A stretch of 51,402 bases of DNA, taken from positions 1-51,402 of the forward strand of contig JADGEE010000008.1 in NCBI GenBank assembly GCA_016744535.1. The letters run 5' to 3'. The stretch comes from Campylobacteraceae bacterium (GTDB lineage: Bacteria > Campylobacterota > Campylobacteria > Campylobacterales > BB28). The position numbers were made by a program, and so were the translations under genes. Below the pieces are notes generated by a model. That model did not search any database and was not told where the DNA came from. It was given only the letters and a program-made list of their open reading frames with translations. Of this stretch, positions 24,895 to 34,062 are shown one piece after another; the first letter of the stretch is position 1; each line of letters opens with the position of its first letter.

Positions 24895-27508
24895 AGTTCG
24901 TGTTCATGAAATTGCAAAAGAGTTAGGAGTAAAAAGTAAGGAAGTTGTTGAGAAAGCAAAAGAGATAGATATAGAGCTCAAAGCAGCTTCTAGTGCTGTC
25001 TCTTCTGATGTTGCACAAAATATTGTTCAATATATGATGAGTGGGATAATCCCAGAAAAGAAAGAAGATACAAAACCAAAAGAGAAAGATAGAGATATAA
25101 AAAAAGAAGAAGAGAAAGTAAAAATAGTTGAAAAAGTAATAGAAAAGAAAAAAAAGGAAAATATAAAAACAGAAAAGAAGGTAGAGGTAAAGGTTAAAAA
25201 AGAGAGTAAGCCTATAGAAAAACCTAATATTAAAGAAGAAGAAAAAGAGATTAAAAAAGAGAAAGAAGAATCTTTAGCTGAAGCTTCAATTTTAAGAAGA
25301 AGAGTTGGTAGAATAAAGATTATTAAGAAAAAAGCTATTCCAAAACCTCCTAAAAAAGAAGAAAAAATTCTTAAGAAACCAATAAAAGAGGGAGTTAATA
25401 AAGTAGCTAAAAAAGATGATGAAAATAATTCTCTTGAACAACTTTTTATAAAAACTACTAAGGTAAAGAAAAAGAAAAAGCCTACTGTTCATACTCCAAA
25501 AAATGAAAATGTAAAAAAGATTGATTTTGAAAGAGAGTTACAAGATAGAGTTTCATATGATGATAGTGAAGAGGTTGTATTACTAGACTTTTCATTAAAT
25601 GTTGAAGAGAAAAAAGAGGTAGTGAAACCTAAAAATCTTGATGATAAAAATATAAAAGTAACTAGAAAACCATCATTTTTAAATCAACATGGGATTAGAA
25701 GAAGTAGAAAAAAAAGAAAAGCATATAAGAGAGATGAAAAACTTGAAGATGTGAAAATTATTACAATTCCTGAAAATATTAGAGTTTATGAATTTGCAGA
25801 AAAGATGAATAAGACTCCATCAGATATTATTAAAGTTCTTTTTAATCTTGGAATGATGGTAAATAAAAATGACTTTTTAGAAGCTGACTATATTGAAATT
25901 TTAGCAGATGAGTTTGATGTTGAAGTGAAAACAATTGATCCACTTGAAGAGATGGATTATACAAAAGCTTATGATGGAGTTGAAGATGAGTATTTAATTG
26001 AGAGAGCTCCTATTATTACTATTATGGGGCATGTTGATCACGGAAAAACTTCTTTACTTGATAAAATTAGAAATACTAAAGTTGTAGCTAAAGAAGCTGG
26101 AGGTATAACTCAACATATTGGGGCTTATATTATTGATAAAAATGATAAAAGAATAACATTTTTAGATACTCCTGGGCACGAAGCTTTTACACAAATGAGA
26201 GCTAGAGGAAGTCAAGTAACTGATATTGTAATTATTGTTGTGGCGGCTGACGATGGAGTAAAACCTCAAACTATCGAAGCTATTGCTCACGCAAAAGCTT
26301 CAGGAGTTCCTATTATTGTAGCAGTTAATAAAATAGATAAATCTGATGCAAATATTGACTTAGTAAAATCTCAAATGGCTGAACAAGAGTTAAGTCCAAT
26401 TGATTGGGGTGGAGAGTATGAATTTGTTCCTGTTTCAGCTCACTCTGGAGAGGGAATTGATGATTTATTAGAGACTATTTTACTTCAAGCAGAAGTAATG
26501 GAGCTAAAAGCTAATCCAAAAAGAGAAGCAAAAGCAGTTGTAGTGGAATCTAGTATTGAAAAAGGTAAAGGTGCATCTGCTACTATTATTGTTCAGAATG
26601 GAACTTTAAGCATTGGAGATACTTTTGTAGTTAATAGAACTTATGGAAAAATTAGAACACTCACTGATGACTTAGGTAAAAGAGTTAGAAAACTAGAACC
26701 AGGTGAGCCTGGAGTTATAACAGGATTTAATGAAGTTCCAATAGCAGGATCAATTTTAGTTGTAACTGAAGATGAAAAAGAAGCAAAAGAGTATGCAGAA
26801 AAAAGAGCTAATTACTTTAGACAAAAAGAGTTATCTAAAACTACAAAAGTTAGTTTTGATGAGTTAGGTAGCTTAATTGCAGAGGGTAAAATTAAAACAC
26901 TTCCAGTGATTATTAAAGCTGATGTTCAGGGAAGTCTTGAAGCAATTAAGGGTAGTTTAGAGAAATTAAAAAATGAAGAAGTTAAAATAAATATTATTCA
27001 TTCTGGTGTAGGTGCAATTAGTGAAAGTGATATAACTCTTGCAAGTGCAAGTGAAAACTCTGTAATACTTGGATTTAATGTAAGACCAACTGGAAATGTA
27101 AAAAATAGAGCTAGAAATGATGGAATTGAAGTAAAGGCTTACTCAATTATTTATGATTTAATTGATGATGTAAAAGCACTTTTAAGTGGTATGATGACTC
27201 CAACTATTAAAGAGGAGATTTCTGGTCAAGCTGAAGTTCGAGATACTTTTACAATTGCAAAAATTGGAACAATAGCAGGTTGTATGGTAACTGACGGAAC
27301 TATGCTTAGAAATGCAAAAGCTAGATTAATTAGAGATGGTGTTGTAATTTATAGTACAAGTATTAGTTCACTAAAAAGATTTAAAGATGATGCTAAAGAG
27401 GTATCTAAAGGTTATGAGTGTGGTATTATGCTTGAAAACTTTAATGACTTAAAAGCTGGTGATGTGGTTGAAACATATAAAGAAGTTGAGGAAAAAGTTT
27501 CAATATGA
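24887..27508 (+). CDS. infB: Translation initiation factor IF-2
   Basis: 873 residues. IF-2 is the GTPase that places initiator tRNA on the ribosome. It has an N-terminal IF2 domain (HEIAKELGVKSKEVV), a Lys/Glu-rich low-complexity linker (about 55-270), a second N2 domain, then the G domain with GHVDHGKTS (near residue 381), DTPGHEAF, NKIDKSD, and C-terminal domains with IEKGKGASATI and VRPTGN. A TTG three bases earlier is possible, but ATG at 24887 gives the family-like MHKVRVHEIAKEL and is 10 bp after AAGGAG. It overlaps rbfA by 4 bp. Confidence 0.97.
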   Translation: MHKVRVHEIAKELGVKSKEVVEKAKEIDIELKAASSAVSSDVAQNIVQYMMSGIIPEKKEDTKPKEKDRDIKKEEEKVKIVEKVIEKKKKENIKTEKKVEVKVKKESKPIEKPNIKEEEKEIKKEKEESLAEASILRRRVGRIKIIKKKAIPKPPKKEEKILKKPIKEGVNKVAKKDDENNSLEQLFIKTTKVKKKKKPTVHTPKNENVKKIDFERELQDRVSYDDSEEVVLLDFSLNVEEKKEVVKPKNLDDKNIKVTRKPSFLNQHGIRRSRKKRKAYKRDEKLEDVKIITIPENIRVYEFAEKMNKTPSDIIKVLFNLGMMVNKNDFLEADYIEILADEFDVEVKTIDPLEEMDYTKAYDGVEDEYLIERAPIITIMGHVDHGKTSLLDKIRNTKVVAKEAGGITQHIGAYIIDKNDKRITFLDTPGHEAFTQMRARGSQVTDIVIIVVAADDGVKPQTIEAIAHAKASGVPIIVAVNKIDKSDANIDLVKSQMAEQELSPIDWGGEYEFVPVSAHSGEGIDDLLETILLQAEVMELKANPKREAKAVVVESSIEKGKGASATIIVQNGTLSIGDTFVVNRTYGKIRTLTDDLGKRVRKLEPGEPGVITGFNEVPIAGSILVVTEDEKEAKEYAEKRANYFRQKELSKTTKVSFDELGSLIAEGKIKTLPVIIKADVQGSLEAIKGSLEKLKNEEVKINIIHSGVGAISESDITLASASENSVILGFNVRPTGNVKNRARNDGIEVKAYSIIYDLIDDVKALLSGMMTPTIKEEISGQAEVRDTFTIAKIGTIAGCMVTDGTMLRNAKARLIRDGVVIYSTSISSLKRFKDDAKEVSKGYECGIMLENFNDLKAGDVVETYKEVEEKVSI

Positions 27509-27861
27509 AAAAATCAGTTAAATTACAAAAGATAGAGTCTCTTTTAAGAGAGTTAGTCCCTGAGGCTCTATCTAATTTTGAAGATAGTAGAATTAATTCA
27601 CTATTGATTACAGATGTAGATTGTAGTAAAGGTAAATATGATGCTACGGTTTACATTAGTCCTGAATTTATTACAGAAGATGAGCAAAAAGAGACTTTAG
27701 TACAGTTAAGAAAAGCAAAACACACAATTAAAGCAAATATATTAAATGCAACAGATTGGTATAGATGTCCTGAATTTAATTTTAAATTTGATAAAAATAT
27801 AGATAAAATGAATAGAATGAATGAAATATTTAAAAAGATAAAGGCTAAAAATGAATCTTGA
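27505..27861 (+). CDS. rbfA: Ribosome-binding factor A
   Basis: 118 residues, normal length. RbfA binds the 30S subunit during late 16S rRNA maturation and cold adaptation. The KH-type fold is supported by QKIESLLRELVPEAL, DVDCSKGKYDATVYI (family: strand with DxxxVYxS) and the C-terminal FKFDKNIDKMNRMNEIF with basic, helical character. ATG overlaps the infB stop by 4 bp, and its own end overlaps rimP by 11 bp. infB-rbfA-rimP order is conserved in the phylum. Confidence 0.95.
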   Translation: MKKSVKLQKIESLLRELVPEALSNFEDSRINSLLITDVDCSKGKYDATVYISPEFITEDEQKETLVQLRKAKHTIKANILNATDWYRCPEFNFKFDKNIDKMNRMNEIFKKIKAKNES

Positions 27862-28267
27862 ATCTGCTATTTACAATATTGTAAAATCTGCTGGAGTTGA
27901 GCTTTATGATATAGAGACTATTAAGTCAGATGGGCATAATCTTTTTAGAGTTTATATAACAAGCAAAGATGGAATAAATTTAGATAAATGTGCTGAAATT
28001 AGTAATTTACTCTCTCCTATTTTAGATGTACAAAATCCTCTTTATAGTAAATATACATTTGAAGTAAGCTCACCTGGAATTGAGAGAAAACTTAAAAAAA
28101 TTGAGCATTTTGAACAAGCTATTGGTGAGAGAGTTAAAATTCAATTAAATGATAAAAAAGAGTTTAAAGGTCTTATTAATAGTGTTGAAGATGAAAAAAT
28201 AGTGGTTGATGATAATGAAATTAATTTAAATGATATAAAGTCTGCAAAAACATATTTTCAATGGTAG
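27851..28267 (+). CDS. rimP: Ribosome maturation factor RimP
   Basis: 138 residues. RimP assists 30S assembly, near the S12 binding region. Typical features are an N-terminal IVKSAGVELYDIE, LFRVYITSKDGINLDKCAEIS, the DVQNPLYSKYTFEVSSPGIER signature region and a C-terminal Sm-like beta domain. It overlaps rbfA by 11 bp and ribD by 7 bp, so the operon is tightly packed. Confidence 0.95.
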   Translation: MNLESAIYNIVKSAGVELYDIETIKSDGHNLFRVYITSKDGINLDKCAEISNLLSPILDVQNPLYSKYTFEVSSPGIERKLKKIEHFEQAIGERVKIQLNDKKEFKGLINSVEDEKIVVDDNEINLNDIKSAKTYFQW

Positions 28268-29271
28268 ATGAATTTTTTATCTCTCTTGCAATTAAAAAAG
28301 CTTGGGAGTATCAATTTTTAACTTATCCAAATCCAGCCGTCGGTGCAGTTGTTGTAAAGGATGGTAAGATTTTATCTATTTTGGCACATCACGGTGCAGG
28401 AAAACCACATGCAGAAGTTGAAGCATTAAAAGAGGCTTATTATAAATTAACAAATGATAAAACTATTTTAAAGTTAAAATCTTCAAACAAAATACACGAA
28501 TTTTTATATAAAAATCATAACAATATATTTAATACTTCAACTATTTATGTAACACTTGAGCCTTGTAACCATTATGGAAAAACTCCTCCTTGTTCTCTAT
28601 TGGTTGAAAAATTAAAACTTAAAAAAGTTGTAATTGCTACGCTTGATTTAAATTCAGAAGCAAGTGGTGGAGTTGATAGACTTAAAAAAGCAAATATTAA
28701 TGTAAAAGTTGGTGTTTTAGAAAAAGAAGCAAAAGAGTTATTATATCCATTTACTAAATGGCAAAAAGATAAATTTATATTTTTTAAAATGGCTCAAAGT
28801 TTAAATGGAGAGATAACAGGTGGATATATAAGTTGTGATGAATCACTTGATTTTGTACATGAATTAAGAGATAAAATTGATTTAATTATAATTGGAGGAA
28901 ATAGTGTAAGGGTAGATAGACCAACACTTGACACTAGAAGATTAAAAAACTCTACTAAAAATCCTGATATTTTAATTTACTCAAGAGATAAAAACTTTGA
29001 TAAAAGTATACCACTTTTTAATATTCCAAATAGAAAAGTTTTTATCGAAGATAATTTAAATGAAATTAATAATTATAAATTTATAATGATAGAGGGCGGT
29101 TATGAAATGCTAAAAGCTACTAAAAATATTATTGACTGGCATTTGATTTTCATTGCTCCAAAAATTTTTTCAAATACTAACTTAAATAAACCTATACCTT
29201 TAATAGAATTAAATTATTTACACACAATAAAAAGTGGAGTTGATTTAAAAATTTTTGCTAAAATAAAATAA
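28261..29271 (+). CDS. ribD: Bifunctional riboflavin biosynthesis protein RibD
   Basis: 336 residues. The N-terminal deaminase has HAEVEAL (zinc His and catalytic Glu) and TLEPCNHYGKTPPC (zinc cysteines). The C-terminal reductase (about 170-330) has the FFKMAQSLNGEI start and IIIGGNSVRVDRPTL, with a late IEGGYEML. It deaminates and then reduces the pyrimidine intermediate of riboflavin synthesis. It ends the conserved operon; a restriction-modification island begins 9 bp later. Confidence 0.96.
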   Translation: MVDEFFISLAIKKAWEYQFLTYPNPAVGAVVVKDGKILSILAHHGAGKPHAEVEALKEAYYKLTNDKTILKLKSSNKIHEFLYKNHNNIFNTSTIYVTLEPCNHYGKTPPCSLLVEKLKLKKVVIATLDLNSEASGGVDRLKKANINVKVGVLEKEAKELLYPFTKWQKDKFIFFKMAQSLNGEITGGYISCDESLDFVHELRDKIDLIIIGGNSVRVDRPTLDTRRLKNSTKNPDILIYSRDKNFDKSIPLFNIPNRKVFIEDNLNEINNYKFIMIEGGYEMLKATKNIIDWHLIFIAPKIFSNTNLNKPIPLIELNYLHTIKSGVDLKIFAKIK

Positions 29272-29280
29272 GGAATTTCT

Positions 29281-29910
29281 ATTATAAAAAAAACACAAAA
29301 AGAATTATTTATAGAATTGGCAAATCCAAATGAAGATGGTATATCAAGATGGGTAAATACATCAGAATTTATTAATAAATATTCATCTTTAGAATTATTA
29401 AATGGATTAAGTTGGGGTAGAAAATCATCATCTTTGGCAAAACAATATATATTAGAAGTTGATAAATCTATTACAAGTGGTAATAAAATTGATAGAATTA
29501 GATTAAATGGATTTAATACTTCAAATGACAAAAATATTTCTCAAACAATAAGAATAGATATAAAAAAAGAAATTTTAAAACAGAGATGTATTGTACTTGG
29601 TACAAATAGGAGTTGTGACCACAAAGTAGAAGTAGACCATAAAGATGGTAGAAAAATTGATGAAAGAGTAATGAATACTAAAACACAAACTTTAGATGAT
29701 TTTCAATCATTAAGTAAACCTGCAAATGATGCTAAAAGACAATTTTGCAAAGAGTGTAAAGAAACTAACTTAAGATATGATGCTAAATTATTAGGTTATC
29801 CTATTTCATTTATTAAAGGTGATATAAACTATACAGAAAAAATAAAATGTATCGGTTGTTTTTGGTATGACCCAATAGCATTTAGACAAAAATTACAAGC
29901 CAAAAGTTAA
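29281..29910 (+). CDS. HNH-type restriction endonuclease (type II), with unusual start codon
   Basis: About 209 residues if translation starts at ATT 29281, or 197 from TTG 29317. HNH-like features are CDHKVEVDHKDGR (central DH...VDH with catalytic His), SLSKPANDAKRQFC, then CxxC (FCKEC) and a later CIGC, suggesting one structural zinc. It is followed by an HTH regulator and an adenine methylase, the R-C-M layout of type II systems. The AAGGAAT site at 29270-29276 is well spaced for ATT 29281 or ATA 29284 but is about 40 bp from the TTG. The codons between encode a protein-like IKKTQKELFIEL. Specificity unknown. Confidence 0.75.
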   Translation: MIKKTQKELFIELANPNEDGISRWVNTSEFINKYSSLELLNGLSWGRKSSSLAKQYILEVDKSITSGNKIDRIRLNGFNTSNDKNISQTIRIDIKKEILKQRCIVLGTNRSCDHKVEVDHKDGRKIDERVMNTKTQTLDDFQSLSKPANDAKRQFCKECKETNLRYDAKLLGYPISFIKGDINYTEKIKCIGCFWYDPIAFRQKLQAKS

Positions 29911-29972
29911 TAAAATAATATGCTAAAGTTAATAAAATATTTGTATTTTTTAAGTTTTTATAGGATATAATT

Positions 29973-30182
29973 TTGAAAATAAACAAATTCAAGGTAAAAG
30001 AATTAATGGCAAAAAAGAAGATAAATAGTCAAACTGAATTAGCAAAAATACTCGGTATTTCTAAAAATCAGTTATCTAATATTTTATCCGAAAAATTTAA
30101 TCCTATTAAGAGTAATGTTATAGAATTAGCAAATTTTTTGGAAGTAAGTCCATTAGAAATTATTGAGGATAAAAAAGGTTAA
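29973..30182 (+). CDS. XRE-family HTH regulator (controller protein of RM system)
   Basis: 69 residues, nearly all one helix-turn-helix: TELAKILGISKNQLSNIL as helices 2-3, followed by a SNVIELANFLEVSPLEI tail typical of XRE/Cro proteins. Lying between endonuclease and methylase genes, it is the likely C protein that times their expression (inference). The start is TTG with AGGA 7 bp upstream. TATAAT at 29966-29971 overlaps the same area. A C-box type palindrome was not found in the 62 bp upstream. Confidence 0.8.
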   Translation: MKINKFKVKELMAKKKINSQTELAKILGISKNQLSNILSEKFNPIKSNVIELANFLEVSPLEIIEDKKG

Positions 30183-30184
30183 AA

Positions 30185-31189
30185 ATGAACTATATAGGTT
30201 CAAAATTAAAATTATCATCTTGGATACAAGAGGAAATTAAAAAAGTAGTTGGTAATGATTTATCTAATAAAGTTTTTTGTGATATGTTTGCAGGTACAGG
30301 AATAATTGGAAGAAGTTTTAAAAGAGAAGTTAAGCAAGTTATTAGTAATGATTTAGAATATTATAGCTATGTATTAAATAAAAATTATATTGAAAATCAT
30401 CAAGAGATAGAAGATAAAGAGAAATATATAAAAGAGTTAAATAATTTATCTTTAATAGATACTGGTTTTATATATCAAAATTATTGTATGGGTAGTGGAA
30501 GTGGACGGCAATATTTTAGTGATGAAAATGGTAAAAAAATTGATTCTATAAGAGTAAAAATAAGAGAATGGAGAGAAAATAGAAAAATTAGTGATAATTT
30601 ATACTATTTTTTATTAACATCACTTATTGAAAGTGCTGATAAAATAGCAAATACTGCTTCTGTATATGGTGCATTTTTAAAACATATTAAAAAATCAGCT
30701 TCAAAAAACTTGATTTTAAAATCTTCTAATTTTATAAAAAACAGTAATTCTCATCAAGTTTTCAATAAAGATAGTAATGAATTAATACAAAAGATAAGCG
30801 GAGATATTTTATATTTAGACCCTCCATATAATCAAAGGCAATATAGTGCTAATTATCATATATTAAATACTATTACACTATATGATAATTTTATTCCAAA
30901 AGGTAAAACAGGATTGAGGGAATATAATCGTTCAAATTATTGTAAAAAAAGTGAAGTTCATAATAATTTTGAAGATTTAATAAAAAATGCAAAATTTGAG
31001 TATATTTTTTTAAGTTATAATAATGAGGGATTGATGAGTGAACCTGATATTAAAAATATTATGAAAAAATATGGGATATATAGTTTAGAAAAAAAAGATT
31101 ATCAAAGATTTAAAGCAGATAAAACAGAAAATAGAAATCATAAAATAGATAAAACTTTTGAATATCTTCATATACTTAAAAAAGTTTAA
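30185..31189 (+). CDS. Type II DNA adenine-N6 methyltransferase (D12-like)
   Basis: 334 residues. It opens MNYIGSKLKL, as in D12-class enzymes, with SAM-binding FCDMFAGTGIIGR (about 36-48) and catalytic DPPYNQRQYS (DPPY near residue 217), so it methylates adenine N6. The target-recognition region lies between. It follows the HTH gene by 2 bp and protects the host from the HNH endonuclease upstream. The recognition site cannot be read from sequence. The three genes sit between ribD and a metalloprotease gene, which suggests insertion. Confidence 0.88.
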   Translation: MNYIGSKLKLSSWIQEEIKKVVGNDLSNKVFCDMFAGTGIIGRSFKREVKQVISNDLEYYSYVLNKNYIENHQEIEDKEKYIKELNNLSLIDTGFIYQNYCMGSGSGRQYFSDENGKKIDSIRVKIREWRENRKISDNLYYFLLTSLIESADKIANTASVYGAFLKHIKKSASKNLILKSSNFIKNSNSHQVFNKDSNELIQKISGDILYLDPPYNQRQYSANYHILNTITLYDNFIPKGKTGLREYNRSNYCKKSEVHNNFEDLIKNAKFEYIFLSYNNEGLMSEPDIKNIMKKYGIYSLEKKDYQRFKADKTENRNHKIDKTFEYLHILKKV

Positions 31190-31209
31190 ATAAAATAAAA
31201 AGAGTAATT

Positions 31210-32673
31210 ATGAAAAAAATTCTTTCACTTCTACTTCTACCTATTTTTAGTTTTAATTTTTTATATGCCGATATTCAATTTATAGACAAAACAATGAGTA
31301 GTCGCTCACTAGGTGAAAATCTAAACTCATTAATATCAGGACAATTTAAAATTGAGTGGGGAGATAATGTTCCAATTAATGAGACTTGGGAAGATTTAGA
31401 TTCTAATGGTTATCCTGACTATATAGATATAGTTGCTAACTCATTAACTTATTCACTAAATAAATTTAAAAGTATTGGATTTGAATTTGATGAATCTTTG
31501 AGTGATATTGCTATTATTATTGCAAATACAAATGCTAAATATAATGGTACAACTCAATATTTACCAGCAGAAAGATATGGAGGAGCTTATTATTATGCAG
31601 ATAATAAATTTTATTTTATATTAAATTCTACTATGCCTACAATTTTAGGACAACTCTCACAACAAAAAAATATCGAAGTTACAATAGCTCACGAATTAAT
31701 GCATGTTTTACAATATTATATAATAAATAAATATGATTATTATCATAATGGGAATGATAATTGGTTTTATGAAGCTAGTGCAGTCTTTTCAGAAGAGATA
31801 TGTTATCCAGAGCATAATTATCACACAAGATATATAAAAGAGTTATATGAAAATTTAAGCGAAGGAATCTTTTCAAATATTGGTTATGCACCTTATCGTG
31901 GAGTCTATTTTTTACAATTTTTAGAGCAAAAATATAGTGACTTTTCACTTTATAATTTATGGAAAAATTATGCTAAATTACAAGATCCAATTAAAGCGAT
32001 AAATACTTTTATAACTTCAAAAAAGACGACACTAAATAAATTATTAAAAGAGTTTTATGACTCTATTTTTGAGGTTAATAAATATTATATTGATAATGCT
32101 GAAATTTATAAAAATTTTATTATAAATAATAGTTTAGACGAAGATATAAGTGTTAATACAGGTGGGTGTATTAAAAATGACGATTTACTAATAGATTTTA
32201 ATAGAGACGATAATTATTTAATCTATGATTTAAATTTATCAAAGTGTTCTATCTTTTTAGGTGAAGAAAATTTAAGCAATAGAGACGATTTAAAAAATAT
32301 AAATTATACTTCAGTAGATTTAATTCAAGGTTGGAATTTAATAGCATCTCCAATTAATAGCAATATAGATAGTTTATTATTATTTAAAAATAATAAAATT
32401 TTTGGTTATTATAATGATAATTGGATAGAAGAACCTAAAATATTAATTCCAAAGTTTGGTTATTGGGTCTATTCAAATATTAAAAAAAGAATCTATTTTA
32501 GTGGAAATAGTTATAATATAGATAATTTAAATATAAGTGATAGTTGGAAGTTATTAGGAACTGGAAATAAAATGAAATTAAATAATTTTAATATATGGGT
32601 ATTTAGAGATAACAAATGGTTTAATAATATAAATTATTTAAATAGAGGTGAAGGATTTTGGATTAAAAAATAG
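31210..32673 (+). CDS. Secreted zinc metalloprotease-like protein
   Basis: 487 residues. The cleavable signal peptide (MKKILSLLLLPIFSFNFLYA) ends near residue 20. An HELMH zinc motif at H161-H165 is followed by a downstream NWFYEASAVFSEE, where the glutamate is the likely third ligand, as in MXAN_6640-type putative proteases. The C-terminal 130 residues hold two related units, each with a W(N/K)L start and an aromatic-rich end (FGYWVYS, EGFWIKK), like a small beta binding module. Export is clear; substrate is unknown. A terminator-like hairpin follows. Confidence 0.75.
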   Translation: MKKILSLLLLPIFSFNFLYADIQFIDKTMSSRSLGENLNSLISGQFKIEWGDNVPINETWEDLDSNGYPDYIDIVANSLTYSLNKFKSIGFEFDESLSDIAIIIANTNAKYNGTTQYLPAERYGGAYYYADNKFYFILNSTMPTILGQLSQQKNIEVTIAHELMHVLQYYIINKYDYYHNGNDNWFYEASAVFSEEICYPEHNYHTRYIKELYENLSEGIFSNIGYAPYRGVYFLQFLEQKYSDFSLYNLWKNYAKLQDPIKAINTFITSKKTTLNKLLKEFYDSIFEVNKYYIDNAEIYKNFIINNSLDEDISVNTGGCIKNDDLLIDFNRDDNYLIYDLNLSKCSIFLGEENLSNRDDLKNINYTSVDLIQGWNLIASPINSNIDSLLLFKNNKIFGYYNDNWIEEPKILIPKFGYWVYSNIKKRIYFSGNSYNIDNLNISDSWKLLGTGNKMKLNNFNIWVFRDNKWFNNINYLNRGEGFWIKK

Positions 32674-32677
32674 GTTA

Positions 32678-32705
32678 AATTAGTAGCTAATTGTCTCTTT
32701 TTATT
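32678..32705 (+). terminator. Candidate terminator after metalloprotease gene
   Basis: The perfect 6-bp stem AATTAG / CTAATT with a TAG loop begins 5 bp after the stop codon and is followed by GTCTCTTTTTATTTT. The stem is short and AT-rich. The rest of the 243-bp gap to 32916 is AT-rich, with a TATAAT-like -10 at 32882-32887 before the amidohydrolase gene. Confidence 0.45.
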
Positions 32706-32916
32706 TTAATTCTTCATAGTTAATATTACAACTTTCCAAAAAAAAATATCTCACATCTATTAAAAGTTTCTATATAGGTATTTTTTGAACTCTCTAAATT
32801 ATTGAGTCTTAAATTTTTTACAGTTATAACATATTTGATTAATTTTCAGAAAAATATCACAAAAATATCATTTATTTTTAATATAATAGTAATCTAACTT
32901 AATATAAAGGAAAGTA

Positions 32917-34020
32917 ATGAATAAAAAAGTAATAATCGTAGTTTTTACATTAACTATGGTTTTAGTAAATTGGCTTAATGCTAGAAGTTTTGAGGATTTT
33001 AAATCCTCAAATACAAAGTGTTATGATAGAGAGAAAGAACCACATACATTTGTAGTTGATGCACACACTCACTTTAGACCATTTGGAGGTCCTGCAATTC
33101 CTTTTTCTGAACTTATAAAGTATTATAAAAAAGAGGAAGTATTTTTTGTAAATATTTTTGGAATAGGTCAAAAATTACCGTGGGATAGTGAGTGTACTTA
33201 TTATCTTGATTGTCCTGGTACTTCTGTAACTCCATCGTTAAGCAATGATTTTATTAATGCAGCAAATATCGCAAGATATAAACCTAAAAATTTTCATATT
33301 ACACTCTCAATGACATTTCCTGATTTAAGTAAACCAAAAGAGATACTAGAAAATATAAAACTTTTAGACAAAGAGTATCCAAATTTATTTAAATGGATGG
33401 GTGAAGTTAATTTAGTTAAACAAGCACTTTTTCCAAATGGGCATAATTCAACTCCAATGTCTGTAATTGCAAAATGGAAAGATTTTATGAAAGTATTAAG
33501 AGATAGAGATATTCCAATTTCATTTCATTCAGATATTGGACATAATGGAGATATAAGAGAGCAAACTAAATATTTAGGTTTAATGCTAGAAGTTTTAAAT
33601 ACTTATCCAGATAATAAAATTGTTTGGCATCATATGGGACTTTCAAAAGAATTAACAGAACTTGACCCTAAAGGGCATATTGAAATGCTAAAAAAACTTT
33701 TAGATAGTTTTCCTAATCTATATTTAGATTTTGCGTGGCGTGTAATTCCTGATTACTACTTTAAAGAGAAAAAGAGTAGAGATATGTATGTAAAATTTTT
33801 TAATGAATACTCTACTAAACTTTTAGCAGGAACTGATTTTGTTGCGGCTAAATCAAAGAAATTTTATATGCTTAAAGAGGAGATAGATGTAAATAGTGAA
33901 ATAAATAAATATTTAAATGATGAAGCTTTTAGAAATATTGTACTTGGAGAAAATTATTTTAAATTGCTTAACCTTCCTTACAAAGCTCCAACTATTTGTA
34001 AAAAAATAACTATAAGATAA
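32917..34020 (+). CDS. Exported amidohydrolase-family protein
   Basis: 367 residues with an N-terminal signal peptide (VIIVVFTLTMVLVNWLNA; cleavage near residue 22), so periplasmic. The mature part has an amidohydrolase/TIM-barrel metal site: VDAHTHF (H50, H52), FHSDIGHN, WHHMG and a late AGTDF aspartate. This fits the amidohydrolase-2 (ACMSD-like) group. Reaction unknown; export is unusual for that group. AAAGGAAAG precedes the ATG. It converges with luxS. Confidence 0.75.
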   Translation: MNKKVIIVVFTLTMVLVNWLNARSFEDFKSSNTKCYDREKEPHTFVVDAHTHFRPFGGPAIPFSELIKYYKKEEVFFVNIFGIGQKLPWDSECTYYLDCPGTSVTPSLSNDFINAANIARYKPKNFHITLSMTFPDLSKPKEILENIKLLDKEYPNLFKWMGEVNLVKQALFPNGHNSTPMSVIAKWKDFMKVLRDRDIPISFHSDIGHNGDIREQTKYLGLMLEVLNTYPDNKIVWHHMGLSKELTELDPKGHIEMLKKLLDSFPNLYLDFAWRVIPDYYFKEKKSRDMYVKFFNEYSTKLLAGTDFVAAKSKKFYMLKEEIDVNSEINKYLNDEAFRNIVLGENYFKLLNLPYKAPTICKKITIR

Positions 34021-34023
34021 AGT

Positions 34024-34062
34024 GAGGAGTTTAACAACTCTCTCCTCTCTTATCTATTTTTT
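34024..34062 (+). terminator. Candidate terminator between convergent genes
   Basis: GAGTT-TAAC-AACTC (34027-34040) can be extended outward through GAG (34024-34026) and CTC, and a T-rich run follows on the plus strand (about 34055-34062). It would end the amidohydrolase transcript. It lies partly within the 3' end of luxS on the other strand. Confidence 0.4.
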
